Source of the DNA: an uncultured Eubacteriales bacterium
GTDB taxonomy: Bacteria; Bacillota; Clostridia; HGM11514
Length of the DNA: 64,000 nucleotides
Assembly: GCA_902492655.1 (NCBI GenBank)
Contig: CABUMF010000006.1
Coordinates: forward strand, 7,938-71,937
Reading direction: 5' to 3'
Shown: piece by piece, positions 23,554 to 33,614 of the stretch
How positions within the stretch are numbered: the stretch's first letter is position 1
Layout of the letters: each line of letters starts with the position of its first letter
Program-made: the position numbers and the translations under genes
The notes under the pieces: model-generated
Told to the model about the DNA's origin: nothing
Seen by the model: the letters and a program-made list of their open reading frames with translations, nothing else
The model's database searches: none

Positions 23554-26500
23554 ATGAGCCTTCGGATTTTTTACGGTACGGACAATAAAAAGCTTGACAG
23601 AAGATGCAAAGAAATTATTGCACACTGCGATAAAAATGCTTTTTTGATTGTCCCCGAGCAGTTTACTCTTTCTGCGGAAAAATTCTATTCCGACACTACA
23701 AAAACAAACTTTGAAGTTATCAGCTTTAGGCGGCTTTGCGGCATGATTTTCAGAGATGCCGGCATTATTACTGCGCCATATCTGTCTGCGTCTTCAAAGG
23801 TTATGCTTATGCAAAAAATTATCGACAGCCAAAATTTAACCATATATGACAGTTGCTCCGATAAGCGTGGTTTTGCGTCCTCTCTTGTAAAAACCGTATC
23901 TGAATTTAAGCACGCCGCACTTTCTGCGGAATTTATTAAATCAAAAATTGACACTTCCGAAGGTATCCTTAAAGAAAAGCTTACCGATTTTTATTCAATT
24001 TTCGATGCATATAACAAAAAATCCTCCGATTTCGGTGTTGACAGTGACGACGACTTAACCTTTGCATATAAATTGTTGGTTCAAAATCCCGGGCTGTATT
24101 CTCTTGAAAATTCGGTTGTGATTATAAGCAAATTCAGCGGCTTTACCAACCAGGAAAGACTGCTTATTAAGCTTATGGTTAAATATTGCGATGTCTATAT
24201 CGCTGCATCCGCAGACAGCCTCGACAGGGATGCTTTGTTATGCTTTGAACAAACCGTTAATAATTTAAGGCTTATCTCGGATGCCTCGGATTATACAGCG
24301 GAAAAAATCGAAGCGGATTCAGATACTTCCGCACCTGCACATCTGAGTATCAATTATTTTAAGTATCCGCCTGATAAATCAGAGTCCTCCGATGTAACCG
24401 TTATTAAAATGCCGGACGCTTACAGCGAAGTAAATGCGGTTGCTCAGGAAATAATCAGGCTTTGCCGTGAAGAAGGCATGAGATATAAAGATATTGCAAT
24501 ATGTTATCGTAATGCGGATGAGTATAAAAAGGTTATTGAACGCGTTTTTCAAAATAATGATATTCCCATGTTTTTGGATAACAAGGAAAACATATCATCA
24601 AATGCTCTTATTGTTTTCGTTTACGCAATCGCTGATGTTTTTGAGTACGGCTACAGCTATGATTCTGTTTCCAGCCTGATAAAATCGGTTTTTGTACCGG
24701 TTTCAAGAGATGATGCCGACATATTTGAAAATTTCATTCTTGGATACGGCTTGTACGGAAAAAAGCTTTATGACGATGAACTTTGGAACAGACATACAGA
24801 AAAAATTTTCCAAAAAGACGGTGTAAATCCGGACGCTGTTAACAAAACAAGGAATGCTATATTAAAACCCCTAAGGAATTTCAGGGAAAAAACCAAGGGC
24901 AGGCACAGCTTTGAAACCCACGCTCGCAGTCTTTTTGACTTGCTTTGTGATTTTGGTGTTTATATAAAGCTTAAAGACATTGTTTCCGAATTGAACTCCG
25001 AGGAGAGGTTTCAGACCGCAAAAGAATATACTCAGATCTGGAATATGTTTATAAATATGCTCGATGAGGCTGTAAAAATTTCGGGCGAAACAAAATGCTC
25101 GTTTTCAAAGTTTATAAATGTGCTGAAATCAGGCATTGAGGAATGTACAGTGGGCAGTGTTCCGCCGGTTGCCGACTGTGTTACGGTTTCGGATGCGCAA
25201 AGATTTGTGCCGGGAAATATAAACACTCTGTTTGCCGTAGGCGTATGCAGTGGTGAGTTTCCTCCTCCGCCTTCCTCTGACGGTTTGTTCGACGAGGCTG
25301 ACCGAGATATTCTCGAAGGTTTGGGTATTGAGCTTTCAAACAGCAAAAAACACAGAGCACTTGCAGAACAGCAAATTCTCTACAAGGTTTTTTCCGCACC
25401 GAGCAAAAGGCTTTATTTTTCATACAGAACCACAAACACAGACGGAACCGCAACAGCTCCAAGTGAGGTTATTTCAAGGGTTTTAAGGATTTTTCCGAAT
25501 ACAAATATAATTACCGAATTACCCCAAATCGGTAGTCCCTATTATACCTTTGAAAAGTTTTTGCGTGAAGGTATGCCCGAAGGAAGTGTTTATGATTGGT
25601 TTATTTCTGACGAGCATTGGAAGCCCATGCTTATGATGACGCTTAACAAGAAACCGAAGGATTCCGATGTGTTTTTGTCCCAAGACAGCGTCAAAAAGCT
25701 TTATGAAAACGGCTTCAGCGGAAGTGTATCAAAGCTTGAATGCTACTCAAAATGTGCATTTTCCTATTTTTTGAACTACAATCTTAAGCTACGGCCGAGA
25801 AAGGTTTATTCGATGACCGCCCCTGACATAGGTGTGCTCGTTCACTCAATACTTGAAAGATGCGTTCGTGAGGTTTCAGAGAACAACGCCTGGGACAGTG
25901 TTTCCCGTGACAGCTGTGCCGAGATGACAGACAGAGCAGTCAAGGCAGAAGCACCGGAGTTTCTTAACGGTATGTTTCTAAGCTCTCCGAGATATAAATA
26001 TACGCTTTCTAAACTGACAAAACAATTATCCGATAATCTGTATAATCTACTTAACAGATTTAATCACAGTAAATTCAGACCCGAGGGATTTGAAATCAAT
26101 TTTGACAGCGACAGAATATCCGAAATGAATCTTACTGCGGATAATGGTGAAAAAATCAGAATTACGGGCAAAATCGACCGTGCCGATACTTTCACCAAGG
26201 ATGATTGCAAATATCTTCGCATTATAGACTACAAGACAGGCTCAAAAGACCTCAAAATCAAGGATATTTACAACGCTGAAAATCTTCAGCTTATAACATA
26301 TCTCGATGCTCTTTGCGGAAGCAAAACTAAGCCCGCCGGTGTGCTTTACTACATGATTTCATCATCAATCCAAAACGAAAAAAATATTCTCTCCCAAAAT
26401 GAAATAGAAGCAAAGCTTAAGGGCAGGTATGCAATGAAGGGGCTTGTATTGGAAAATAACGATATAATACTCGATATGGATGATGAACCAAGCTATGTGG

Positions 26501-26772
26501 GCGTACAAGAAAAGAGCAATAGCGGAAAGGCATCAGAGGAGCAATTCAGACTGTTGCGGCTTTCTGTAAGAAGAAGCATAAAAGAGCTTTCTTCGGCAAT
26601 TCTTAAGGGCGATATAAGCATAAATCCCCCGTACACCCGTTCTGACAGCTCTCCCTGCAATTATTGCGATTATAAAAGTGTTTGCCGTGATTTCGGCAAA
26701 TGCAAAAACAGAGTAAAGTTCAAAAATGACGATGATGTTTTTGAAAAACTTAAAGAGGAGTTTTCAAAATGA
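23554..26772 (+). CDS. addB: ATP-dependent helicase-nuclease subunit AddB
   Basis: This 1072-residue subunit, with AddA, processes double-strand ends for recombination. The C-terminal nuclease is complete: RIIDYKTGSKDLK with Asp892 and Lys894, framed by the iron-sulphur cysteines Cys730/Cys734 and Cys1035, Cys1038, Cys1044 (CNYCDYKSVC). The N-terminus, however, reads FYGTDNKKLDRRCKEI where relatives have a Walker A (GxxGSGKS), so ATP binding there seems lost. AddB is not the motor in known AddAB enzymes, so the complex may still work. The start is ATG 23554 with AAGGGG upstream; it overlaps addA by four bases. Confidence 0.92.
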   Translation: MSLRIFYGTDNKKLDRRCKEIIAHCDKNAFLIVPEQFTLSAEKFYSDTTKTNFEVISFRRLCGMIFRDAGIITAPYLSASSKVMLMQKIIDSQNLTIYDSCSDKRGFASSLVKTVSEFKHAALSAEFIKSKIDTSEGILKEKLTDFYSIFDAYNKKSSDFGVDSDDDLTFAYKLLVQNPGLYSLENSVVIISKFSGFTNQERLLIKLMVKYCDVYIAASADSLDRDALLCFEQTVNNLRLISDASDYTAEKIEADSDTSAPAHLSINYFKYPPDKSESSDVTVIKMPDAYSEVNAVAQEIIRLCREEGMRYKDIAICYRNADEYKKVIERVFQNNDIPMFLDNKENISSNALIVFVYAIADVFEYGYSYDSVSSLIKSVFVPVSRDDADIFENFILGYGLYGKKLYDDELWNRHTEKIFQKDGVNPDAVNKTRNAILKPLRNFREKTKGRHSFETHARSLFDLLCDFGVYIKLKDIVSELNSEERFQTAKEYTQIWNMFINMLDEAVKISGETKCSFSKFINVLKSGIEECTVGSVPPVADCVTVSDAQRFVPGNINTLFAVGVCSGEFPPPPSSDGLFDEADRDILEGLGIELSNSKKHRALAEQQILYKVFSAPSKRLYFSYRTTNTDGTATAPSEVISRVLRIFPNTNIITELPQIGSPYYTFEKFLREGMPEGSVYDWFISDEHWKPMLMMTLNKKPKDSDVFLSQDSVKKLYENGFSGSVSKLECYSKCAFSYFLNYNLKLRPRKVYSMTAPDIGVLVHSILERCVREVSENNAWDSVSRDSCAEMTDRAVKAEAPEFLNGMFLSSPRYKYTLSKLTKQLSDNLYNLLNRFNHSKFRPEGFEINFDSDRISEMNLTADNGEKIRITGKIDRADTFTKDDCKYLRIIDYKTGSKDLKIKDIYNAENLQLITYLDALCGSKTKPAGVLYYMISSSIQNEKNILSQNEIEAKLKGRYAMKGLVLENNDIILDMDDEPSYVGVQEKSNSGKASEEQFRLLRLSVRRSIKELSSAILKGDISINPPYTRSDSSPCNYCDYKSVCRDFGKCKNRVKFKNDDDVFEKLKEEFSK

Positions 26773-29700
26773 GTAAGGTTAATTGGACTGAGCAACAAAC
26801 AGATGCCATTGAAATAAGAAATACCGATACCCTCGTTTCCGCCGCCGCAGGCTCGGGTAAAACTGCGGTATTGGTTGAACGAGTAATAAGAATGATTACC
26901 GATATTGAAAATCCTATTGATATTGATAAAATTCTTGTTGTAACCTTTACCAATGCCGCCGCAAAGCAAATGAAAGAAAAGATTTCGGCGGCAATCTCAA
27001 AGGAGATTGAAGAACATCCCGAAAATATTCACCTTAAAAATCAGCTCATGCTTTTGGGTGGAGCAGACATCAGAACATACGATTCCTTCTGTCAAAATCT
27101 CATTAAGGAGAATTTTCAGAAAACCGATTTGCCTTTCGATTTTGAAATTATTCAAAAAACCGAGGCAAAGATTTTAAAGGCAGAGGCATTGGATGAAACC
27201 TTTAATGAGTTTTATGATGATGAGGAAAAGGCAGCGGCGTTCACAAACTTTGCGGACTCTTTTTCCGGAAAGGACGATAAATCCGCAGAGGAATTTATTT
27301 ACGGCCTTTATGACTTTATAAGGACTATGCCGCACTATACCGAGTGGATTAAAAATTGCTCGGAGAGTGCGGAATTTGAAAATCCCGACGATACGGTTTG
27401 GGGGCAGTATCTTAAAGAATACTCACTTAAGATGCTCAAAATCTCGTCTGTTTTAATCAATCGGGCGATCGACTTAATTAAAGAGAACGGGAAATTATAC
27501 GGAATTTCAAAATATTTTGATTTGTTCTATGACGATAAAAATATCACAGAGCTGTTTATTGCCTCAATAGAAAAGGGCTACTTTGAAGCGGTCGATTTCG
27601 CACAAAACAAGCTGGCTTTCTCAAAGCTCCCCACAGTTCGGGGCGGTGACGATAACGCAAAAGCTTTCCTGAAAGGTATAAGAGAATATTCTAAAAAAAT
27701 CACAACTTCTCTTGTGGAAAATATATATTATCTTTCAGAATATGATGTTGAGGTCATGAACAGGGGCAACTCCGATATTATAAAAATCGTATCGGAGGTA
27801 ATAGATGTATTTGACAAAAAGTTTTCCAAAAAGAAGATTGCCGCAAGCCTTGTTGACTTTGCAGATATTTCCCATAAATGCGTCGATCTCTTAACAAAAT
27901 ATGAAAACGGTCATTATTCACCTTCGGATATTGCACTAAGGCTTCAGGATCGATACGCTGAGGTTTTGGTTGACGAGTATCAGGACACAAATAATCTTCA
28001 GGAACATATACTTAATATGATTTCGGGAAAAGGCAAGAAGTTCATGGTAGGCGACATAAAGCAATGTATATACAAATTCAGAAACTCAAAGCCCGAGCTT
28101 TTTCTCGAAAAGTATAACAGCTTTTCAGAAAAGGCAGGAGAAGAGGAACGAAAGCTTATTCTTTCTAAGAATTTCAGAAGCTATCAAAATATTCTCGATT
28201 ATGTCAATTTCACATTTGAAAAGCTGATGTGCAGAGAGTGCGGGGGGCTTGATTATTCCGAATCGGAAAAGCTCAATTTCAGTGGAATTTATCCCGAAAG
28301 CGATACTCCGGTTGAAATAGCCGTTTTTGACAATAATTATACTTGCGATGACGAAGACAAAGCTTATCTCGAAGCCAAATTCTGCGCACAAAAAATAAGG
28401 GCTATGGTCGACGAAGGCTATTTGGTTTCTGACGGTGATTCGCCTCGTCCGTGCACATACGGCGATTTTACGATTTTGCTCAGAAAAAAGAAGAATATGG
28501 AATTATTCAAAAATTCTCTTTCCGAGCTTTCGGTTCCGTCATATGTGGAAATCAGCGACGATTACATAAATCACTCTGTAATAAGGCTGGTTGTATCTCT
28601 TTTTAAGATTATTGATAATCCCCGCCAGGATATTGACCTTGCGGCAGTTTTAAGGTCTGATTTATTCGGGTTTACCGATGATGAACTTGTAGACATAAGG
28701 CTTATTGATAAGGGTGCTGATTTTTACACCTGTCTTACAAAGTACGAAAGCGACAAAGCACGGAATTTCTTTGAAAAGCTGAATCGTTGGCGTGAGCTCT
28801 CCGAAATTGTCAGCGTGTATGAGCTTGTCAATATTGTTTTTGACGAAATGTTCATGTACACATTATATGCCGAGGATGCCAAAATTCTCAGAGCCTTTGC
28901 AGACTGGGCAAAAAAATATTCACAATCTTCGTTTAAGGGGTTGTTTCGTTTTATTACCTATCTTCAAAAGCAACTTGAGGAAAATGAGGATATGGGCACA
29001 ACAAATATAAACAGCGGTGATGCGGTAACAATAATGACAATTCACAGCAGTAAAGGGCTGGAAAATCATGTCGTTATTTTAGCGGAAACCGCCGGGGAAT
29101 TCAAGTTGATTGATTCCAAAAGCAGATTTGCATACCATGACGAGCTCGGAATTGCCGCAGATTATGTTGATACCGATAACAGAATTAGGTATAAAACGCT
29201 TCAAAAAATAGCGATTGAACAAAAAATTGCCGATGACGGAATAGCTGAGGAAATGAGGCTGCTTTATGTTGCGTTGACCCGTGCAAAGCAGCGGCTTTTA
29301 ATCACCGCTTCTTATCAAAGAGGAGGGTTGGACAAAAAAATCAATAAATGTATTTCGGCGTCTGCCGGTATAAACGAAACCGGCTTTTCTGTAGGTGCAT
29401 CTTTCGGTGCAAACAGCTATATTGACTGGATTTTGTCATCCCTTGCTTTTTATCCGGGTAAGCTATCCGACAGCTTCTTGATGAGTGAATTTATTCCAAA
29501 GTCAGACACATTTTGCAGGATTAAATTTGACATAAATCCTCCGCTTGATTACAGCGGCTGTGACAGCGATTTCACGAAAACCAGCTTAAAACAAACGCAA
29601 TTTATTCCAAATGCAGATGCAATATTGGGGTATAAGTATCCGTATTCCGATGCCGCAAAGGTTCCTTCAAAGCTTTCTGTCAGCGAAATTAAAACGAAAT

Positions 29701-30302
29701 ATTATTCGGAATCAATCGGTGACGAGGTTGTGTATTTTCCAAGAAAAATAGATAACAGCCTTAATTTGATACCTACACCTCAGTTTATGAAGGAAACGGA
29801 GAGCTTGACTCCGGCTCTGCTCGGAACTGCTTATCACAGTGTTTTGCAGTATCTGGACTTTGGTAGCGTAAGCTGTGACAACATAGAGGAGGTTTTGGAT
29901 TCCTTTGTTAAAAAATCCGTTATCACCGAATCTGAACGGAAGGCAGTTGATGTTTCGGTTATTAAGAAATTTATTAATTCCGACCTGTTTGGGAGCATTA
30001 AAGATGCAGACAAGGTTTACAAGGAATACAGCTTTGTTCTGCCCTTTGATTCATCTGCTTTCTTTGAAAATACGCAGGAAGAAATAATGGTTCAGGGAAT
30101 AATTGATTGCCTTTATATAAAGGATGAAAACATTTATCTTGTTGATTATAAAAGTGATTCTTATGCGTCTTCCGCCGATATTGCGGACAGATACAGAACT
30201 CAGATTATGATGTATAGCGAGGCAATTGAGAAAAAATTCGGCAAAAAGCCCATATCTTCCGTACTTTATATGCTTAAAACAGGTGAAATTATCAGTTTAT
30301 AA
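26769..30302 (+). CDS. addA: ATP-dependent helicase-nuclease subunit AddA
   Basis: This 1177-residue UvrD-like motor carries a C-terminal nuclease. Walker A SAAAGSGKTAVLVERV is at 24-39, motif II VDEYQDTN near 400-407, motif III GDIKQCIYKFRNSKP, motif V TIMTIHSSKGLE near 755, and motif VI MRLLYVALTRAKQRL near 828. The nuclease motif YLVDYKSDSYASS lies near 1120. It unwinds and cuts DNA ends with AddB until it meets a Chi site. The 4-base ATGA overlap with addB couples their synthesis. Confidence 0.95.
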   Translation: MSKVNWTEQQTDAIEIRNTDTLVSAAAGSGKTAVLVERVIRMITDIENPIDIDKILVVTFTNAAAKQMKEKISAAISKEIEEHPENIHLKNQLMLLGGADIRTYDSFCQNLIKENFQKTDLPFDFEIIQKTEAKILKAEALDETFNEFYDDEEKAAAFTNFADSFSGKDDKSAEEFIYGLYDFIRTMPHYTEWIKNCSESAEFENPDDTVWGQYLKEYSLKMLKISSVLINRAIDLIKENGKLYGISKYFDLFYDDKNITELFIASIEKGYFEAVDFAQNKLAFSKLPTVRGGDDNAKAFLKGIREYSKKITTSLVENIYYLSEYDVEVMNRGNSDIIKIVSEVIDVFDKKFSKKKIAASLVDFADISHKCVDLLTKYENGHYSPSDIALRLQDRYAEVLVDEYQDTNNLQEHILNMISGKGKKFMVGDIKQCIYKFRNSKPELFLEKYNSFSEKAGEEERKLILSKNFRSYQNILDYVNFTFEKLMCRECGGLDYSESEKLNFSGIYPESDTPVEIAVFDNNYTCDDEDKAYLEAKFCAQKIRAMVDEGYLVSDGDSPRPCTYGDFTILLRKKKNMELFKNSLSELSVPSYVEISDDYINHSVIRLVVSLFKIIDNPRQDIDLAAVLRSDLFGFTDDELVDIRLIDKGADFYTCLTKYESDKARNFFEKLNRWRELSEIVSVYELVNIVFDEMFMYTLYAEDAKILRAFADWAKKYSQSSFKGLFRFITYLQKQLEENEDMGTTNINSGDAVTIMTIHSSKGLENHVVILAETAGEFKLIDSKSRFAYHDELGIAADYVDTDNRIRYKTLQKIAIEQKIADDGIAEEMRLLYVALTRAKQRLLITASYQRGGLDKKINKCISASAGINETGFSVGASFGANSYIDWILSSLAFYPGKLSDSFLMSEFIPKSDTFCRIKFDINPPLDYSGCDSDFTKTSLKQTQFIPNADAILGYKYPYSDAAKVPSKLSVSEIKTKYYSESIGDEVVYFPRKIDNSLNLIPTPQFMKETESLTPALLGTAYHSVLQYLDFGSVSCDNIEEVLDSFVKKSVITESERKAVDVSVIKKFINSDLFGSIKDADKVYKEYSFVLPFDSSAFFENTQEEIMVQGIIDCLYIKDENIYLVDYKSDSYASSADIADRYRTQIMMYSEAIEKKFGKKPISSVLYMLKTGEIISL

Positions 30303-30310
30303 AATTTCTC

Positions 30311-30339
30311 TTGAAAATTTTTCGCAGATAATGTATAAT
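30311..30339 (+). promoter_or_regulatory. promoter of lysA
   Basis: TTGAAA (30311-30316) and TATAAT (30334-30339) are 17 bases apart. Only ~30 bases lie between the -10 box and lysA, so there is no room for a lysine riboswitch. Confidence 0.75.
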
Positions 30340-30370
30340 AAATATATATCAATTCAGGAAGGTGATACCA

Positions 30371-31672
30371 ATGTTTCTTAATGACAACACGACAATTAAC
30401 GAGAAAGGGCATCTTGAATTTGGCGGATGCGACTGTGTTTCTCTTGCAAAAGAGTACGGAACGCCGCTTTATGTTATGGATGAAACAACAATCAGAAAAA
30501 ACTGCAGAGCGTATAAAAACACTCTTGACAAGTTTTATGACGGAAATGCTCTTGTAATTTATGCAAGCAAGGCATTTTCGGCAAAACGCATTTATAAAAT
30601 CATACAAGAAGAAGGACTTGGCGTTGATGTTGTTTCGGGCGGAGAAATTTATACTGCTCTTTCAACCGGTTTCCCTTCCGAAAAAATATATTTTCACGGA
30701 AACAATAAATCAAGTGACGAGCTCAGATATGCAGTAGAAAATAACATCGGCAGAATCATGGTGGATAACCTGTATGAGCTTCACCTGCTTGATGATATTG
30801 CAGAAAAGCTCAATAAAAAGCAAAAGGTAATTCTTAGGGTTACTCCCGGCGTTGACGCACACACTCACAGCTTTATAAGCACAGGTCAGATTGACTCCAA
30901 ATTCGGTATCGCAATAGATACGGGCGAAGCTTTGGAATTTGTGAAGGAAGCCGTTTCGCTTTCAAATATTGAAGTAATGGGTATTCATTGCCATATCGGA
31001 TCGCAAATTTTTGATTATAAGCCCTTTGCGTGCGCTGCCGAAAAAATGATGCTGTTTATTGCGGAAATCAAGAAAAAATTGAACTTTGAAATTAAAGAGC
31101 TCGACCTTGGCGGAGGCTTCGGCATAAAATACACAAAGTCGGACGATCCTATTCCGTATGAGAAATTTATGGAAAACATTTCTCTTATTATAAAAAATCT
31201 TGCAAAAGAGAATGATGTAACATTGCCTTTCATAATTATGGAGCCGGGAAGGTCTATCGTTGGTGAAGCCGGAATTACTCTCTATACTGTCGGTGTCGTA
31301 AAGCAGATCCCCGGACACAGAAAATATGTTTCGATTGACGGCGGAATGGGGGATAACCCAAGGTTTGCGCTTTATGAAGCAAAATACGATGCGGTTTTGG
31401 CAAACGATCCTGATAGAGCGTATGACGATGTTGCAACCCTCGCAGGAAAATGCTGCGAATCCGGCGATTTAATTATTAAGGACGGTAATCTTCAGAAAAT
31501 GGAAAGCGGTGATATTGTTGCCGTTCTGTCAACAGGTGCATATAATTATTCAATGGCAAGCAATTATAACCGTATTCCAAAGCCTCCGGTTGTGTTGGTT
31601 AAAAACGGCGAAAGCAGTGTAATGGTTAAGAGGGAAACCTATGAAGATCTGGTCAGAAACGATGTGTTGTAA
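30371..31672 (+). CDS. lysA: diaminopimelate decarboxylase
   Basis: This 433-residue fold-III PLP enzyme makes L-lysine from meso-diaminopimelate. VIYASKAFSAKRI holds the PLP lysine, GVDVVSGGEIYTAL and LDLGGGFGIKY (phosphate-binding glycines) are typical, and AGKCCESGD contains the active-site Cys from the dimer partner. ATG 30371 follows AGGAAGGTGAT; the GTG at 30362 overlaps that site. The M50 protease gene begins at the base after its stop. Confidence 0.95.
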   Translation: MFLNDNTTINEKGHLEFGGCDCVSLAKEYGTPLYVMDETTIRKNCRAYKNTLDKFYDGNALVIYASKAFSAKRIYKIIQEEGLGVDVVSGGEIYTALSTGFPSEKIYFHGNNKSSDELRYAVENNIGRIMVDNLYELHLLDDIAEKLNKKQKVILRVTPGVDAHTHSFISTGQIDSKFGIAIDTGEALEFVKEAVSLSNIEVMGIHCHIGSQIFDYKPFACAAEKMMLFIAEIKKKLNFEIKELDLGGGFGIKYTKSDDPIPYEKFMENISLIIKNLAKENDVTLPFIIMEPGRSIVGEAGITLYTVGVVKQIPGHRKYVSIDGGMGDNPRFALYEAKYDAVLANDPDRAYDDVATLAGKCCESGDLIIKDGNLQKMESGDIVAVLSTGAYNYSMASNYNRIPKPPVVLVKNGESSVMVKRETYEDLVRNDVL

Positions 31673-32305
31673 ATGATTGATACCGAGCTTTTGAAAACAA
31701 GTATTATTTCAATAATTGTGGTTTTGTTTTCTCTTACGGTTCATGAGGTATCCCACGGGCTTGTTTCATATTTGCTCGGCGACGATACTGCCAAAAGGAT
31801 GGGAAGACTTACGCTTAATCCGATTAAGCATATTGACTTGTTCGGTGCACTTTGTATGTTTTTCTTTCACTTCGGTTGGGCAAAAGCCGTCCCTATAAAT
31901 CCCAATAAGTATAAAAATTTTAGGCTCGGGACGGTTCTTGTTAGCTTTGCGGGGCCTCTTTCAAATCTCATACTTGCATTTATTGCATCCTTTATCTATG
32001 TGTACTTATGGGATATAATGCATATATACAGCGGCTTAGCCATTGATTTTTTGCAGATGTTCATAGTCATGAACATAGGGCTTGCGGTGTTTAATTTCGT
32101 TCCGATTTCGCCGCTTGACGGTTCAAAAATACTCCTTGCATTTCTTCCCGAAAAGTATTATCGGTTTATACTTACATACGAAAGATACGGATTTATTATA
32201 CTTATAATTCTGACATCCTTCAGCTTTTTCGGAGGCTTGATAAATGCAGTTGAAATTCCGATACTCGAATTTTTTGTCAGAATTTCCGAACAAATTATTT
32301 TATAA
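31673..32305 (+). CDS. M50-family site-2-type membrane protease
   Basis: This 210-residue membrane protein has about five hydrophobic segments. TVHEVSHGLVSYLLGD near 22-37 holds the zinc HExxH, and FVPISPLDGSKIL near 143-155 carries the second zinc ligand (NPDG-type motif). S2P proteases cut substrates within the membrane. It resembles the general Clostridia YwhC-like group rather than SpoIVFB specifically. It directly abuts lysA and precedes scpA by 12 bases, an order I recall from other Clostridia. Confidence 0.88.
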   Translation: MIDTELLKTSIISIIVVLFSLTVHEVSHGLVSYLLGDDTAKRMGRLTLNPIKHIDLFGALCMFFFHFGWAKAVPINPNKYKNFRLGTVLVSFAGPLSNLILAFIASFIYVYLWDIMHIYSGLAIDFLQMFIVMNIGLAVFNFVPISPLDGSKILLAFLPEKYYRFILTYERYGFIILIILTSFSFFGGLINAVEIPILEFFVRISEQIIL

Positions 32306-32317
32306 GGGGTTGTCAAT

Positions 32318-33046
32318 TTGCAGCAGCCATCATATGTTCTTGAGGTATTTGAAGGTCCTCTCGACCTTCTGCTGTATCTCATTAAAAAGAACAAAATTAG
32401 TATTTATGACATTCCGATTGCCGAAATTTCAGCTCAATACAACGAATACCTTGAAAAGCTGGAATCTGCAAACCTCGAGGTTACAAGCGAGTTTGTGGTT
32501 ATGGCGGCGCAGCTTCTTTATATAAAATCCCGTATGCTTTTACCAAAGCCTGAGATTGAGGATGAAGAAGATCCGCGCGCAGAGCTTGTTGAACGACTGT
32601 TGGAATACAGTAAATACAAGGCCGCAAGCGAATTTTTGGGTGACAGAGAAAGCATAGGTAAAGATACATTTTTCAAAAAGCGGGACAATATCGGTGATGC
32701 AAAAATCGAAAATGTAATAGATAATGTATCGGCATCCGACCTGTTTGACATTGTAAGGGAGCTTCTTGCGATGCGAGCGGAAGAGGAAAATGTTCCCGTA
32801 AAGAAGCTGCTAAGCGACATTGTAACTCATGAGGTTGTGTCGGTGAATTCAAAAATTGACTTTATCAGGCGAAAATTCAAAACAATAAGGCAATGCAGAT
32901 TTATAGATATTTTCACGGATTTACCTTCAAGACCTCACATTGTTGCCATGTTTCTCGGCGTTCTTGAGCTTATAAAGGATTCGGAATTATCCGTGAGCAG
33001 ACGCGGTGGGGAAATAATTATCAGCAGGAATGAAGATAATGAATAA
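32318..33046 (+). CDS. scpA: segregation and condensation protein A
   Basis: This 242-residue kleisin links SMC heads in chromosome condensation. The N-terminal YVLEVFEGPLDLLLYLIKKN is the standard ScpA opening, followed by EISAQYNEYLE and AAQLLYIKSRMLLP; the C-terminal winged helix spans ~170-240. The start is TTG 32318 with AAGGGG upstream. It overlaps scpB by 8 bases. Confidence 0.95.
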   Translation: MQQPSYVLEVFEGPLDLLLYLIKKNKISIYDIPIAEISAQYNEYLEKLESANLEVTSEFVVMAAQLLYIKSRMLLPKPEIEDEEDPRAELVERLLEYSKYKAASEFLGDRESIGKDTFFKKRDNIGDAKIENVIDNVSASDLFDIVRELLAMRAEEENVPVKKLLSDIVTHEVVSVNSKIDFIRRKFKTIRQCRFIDIFTDLPSRPHIVAMFLGVLELIKDSELSVSRRGGEIIISRNEDNE

Positions 33047-33605
33047 TTTTGATAAAAATGAGCTTTTTAATACAATAGAGGCGATGCTTTTTGCCTCCGG
33101 AGATCCTGTGTCTGTTTCAAGCCTTGCGGAGGCTCTTGAAATCGACAAGGACGAGCTTTCAGTTATTATGGAGGAATTTACGAGCGAATACAACTATAAA
33201 AAAAGCGGCCTTCATGTGATAAGAATTAATAATTCGTATCAGCTTTGCACCCGAACGGAGTATGTTGAGCCTATAAGGAGGCTTCTTCTTCCGACGAAAT
33301 ATCCCGATTTATCACGGCCGGCGCTTGAGGTTCTTTCCATTATTGCATATAATCAACCTGTTATTAAATCCGTAATAGAGCAGGTGAGGGGAGTTGACTG
33401 CTCGGGGATTATAAATAAGCTTCTTTCCCGTGATTTGATTGAAGAAAGAGGTCGCCACAACTCTCCCGGAAGACCTATTCTTTACGGAACCACACAGGAA
33501 TTTCTGCGGGCATTCGGGCTTTCTTCGATTGACGATTTGCCCGGCGTCGATGCGCTTTCCGAAATGATTAATGCATCCGAACAGCTTACAATTCCTATGG
33601 ATTAA
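33039..33605 (+). CDS. scpB: segregation and condensation protein B
   Basis: This protein of about 188 residues has two winged-helix domains. IEAMLFASGDPVSVSSLAEAL opens the first half and RPALEVLSIIAYNQPVIKS the second, with GRPILYGTTQEFLRAFGL near the end. It dimerises and binds ScpA in the SMC complex. I chose ATG 33039, since AGGA lies at a workable distance; ATG 33030 is too close to it. Confidence 0.94.
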   Translation: MNNFDKNELFNTIEAMLFASGDPVSVSSLAEALEIDKDELSVIMEEFTSEYNYKKSGLHVIRINNSYQLCTRTEYVEPIRRLLLPTKYPDLSRPALEVLSIIAYNQPVIKSVIEQVRGVDCSGIINKLLSRDLIEERGRHNSPGRPILYGTTQEFLRAFGLSSIDDLPGVDALSEMINASEQLTIPMD

Positions 33606-33614
33606 GGTGATTTT

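Noticed and set aside
30303..30370. Lysine riboswitch before lysA
   Set aside because: The gap is 68 bases and is filled by a promoter and ribosome-binding site; the L-box needs about 170 bases.
31673..32305. Call of SpoIVFB for the M50 protease
   Set aside because: It lies between lysA and scpA, has no SpoIVFA partner, and resembles the general YwhC-like group.
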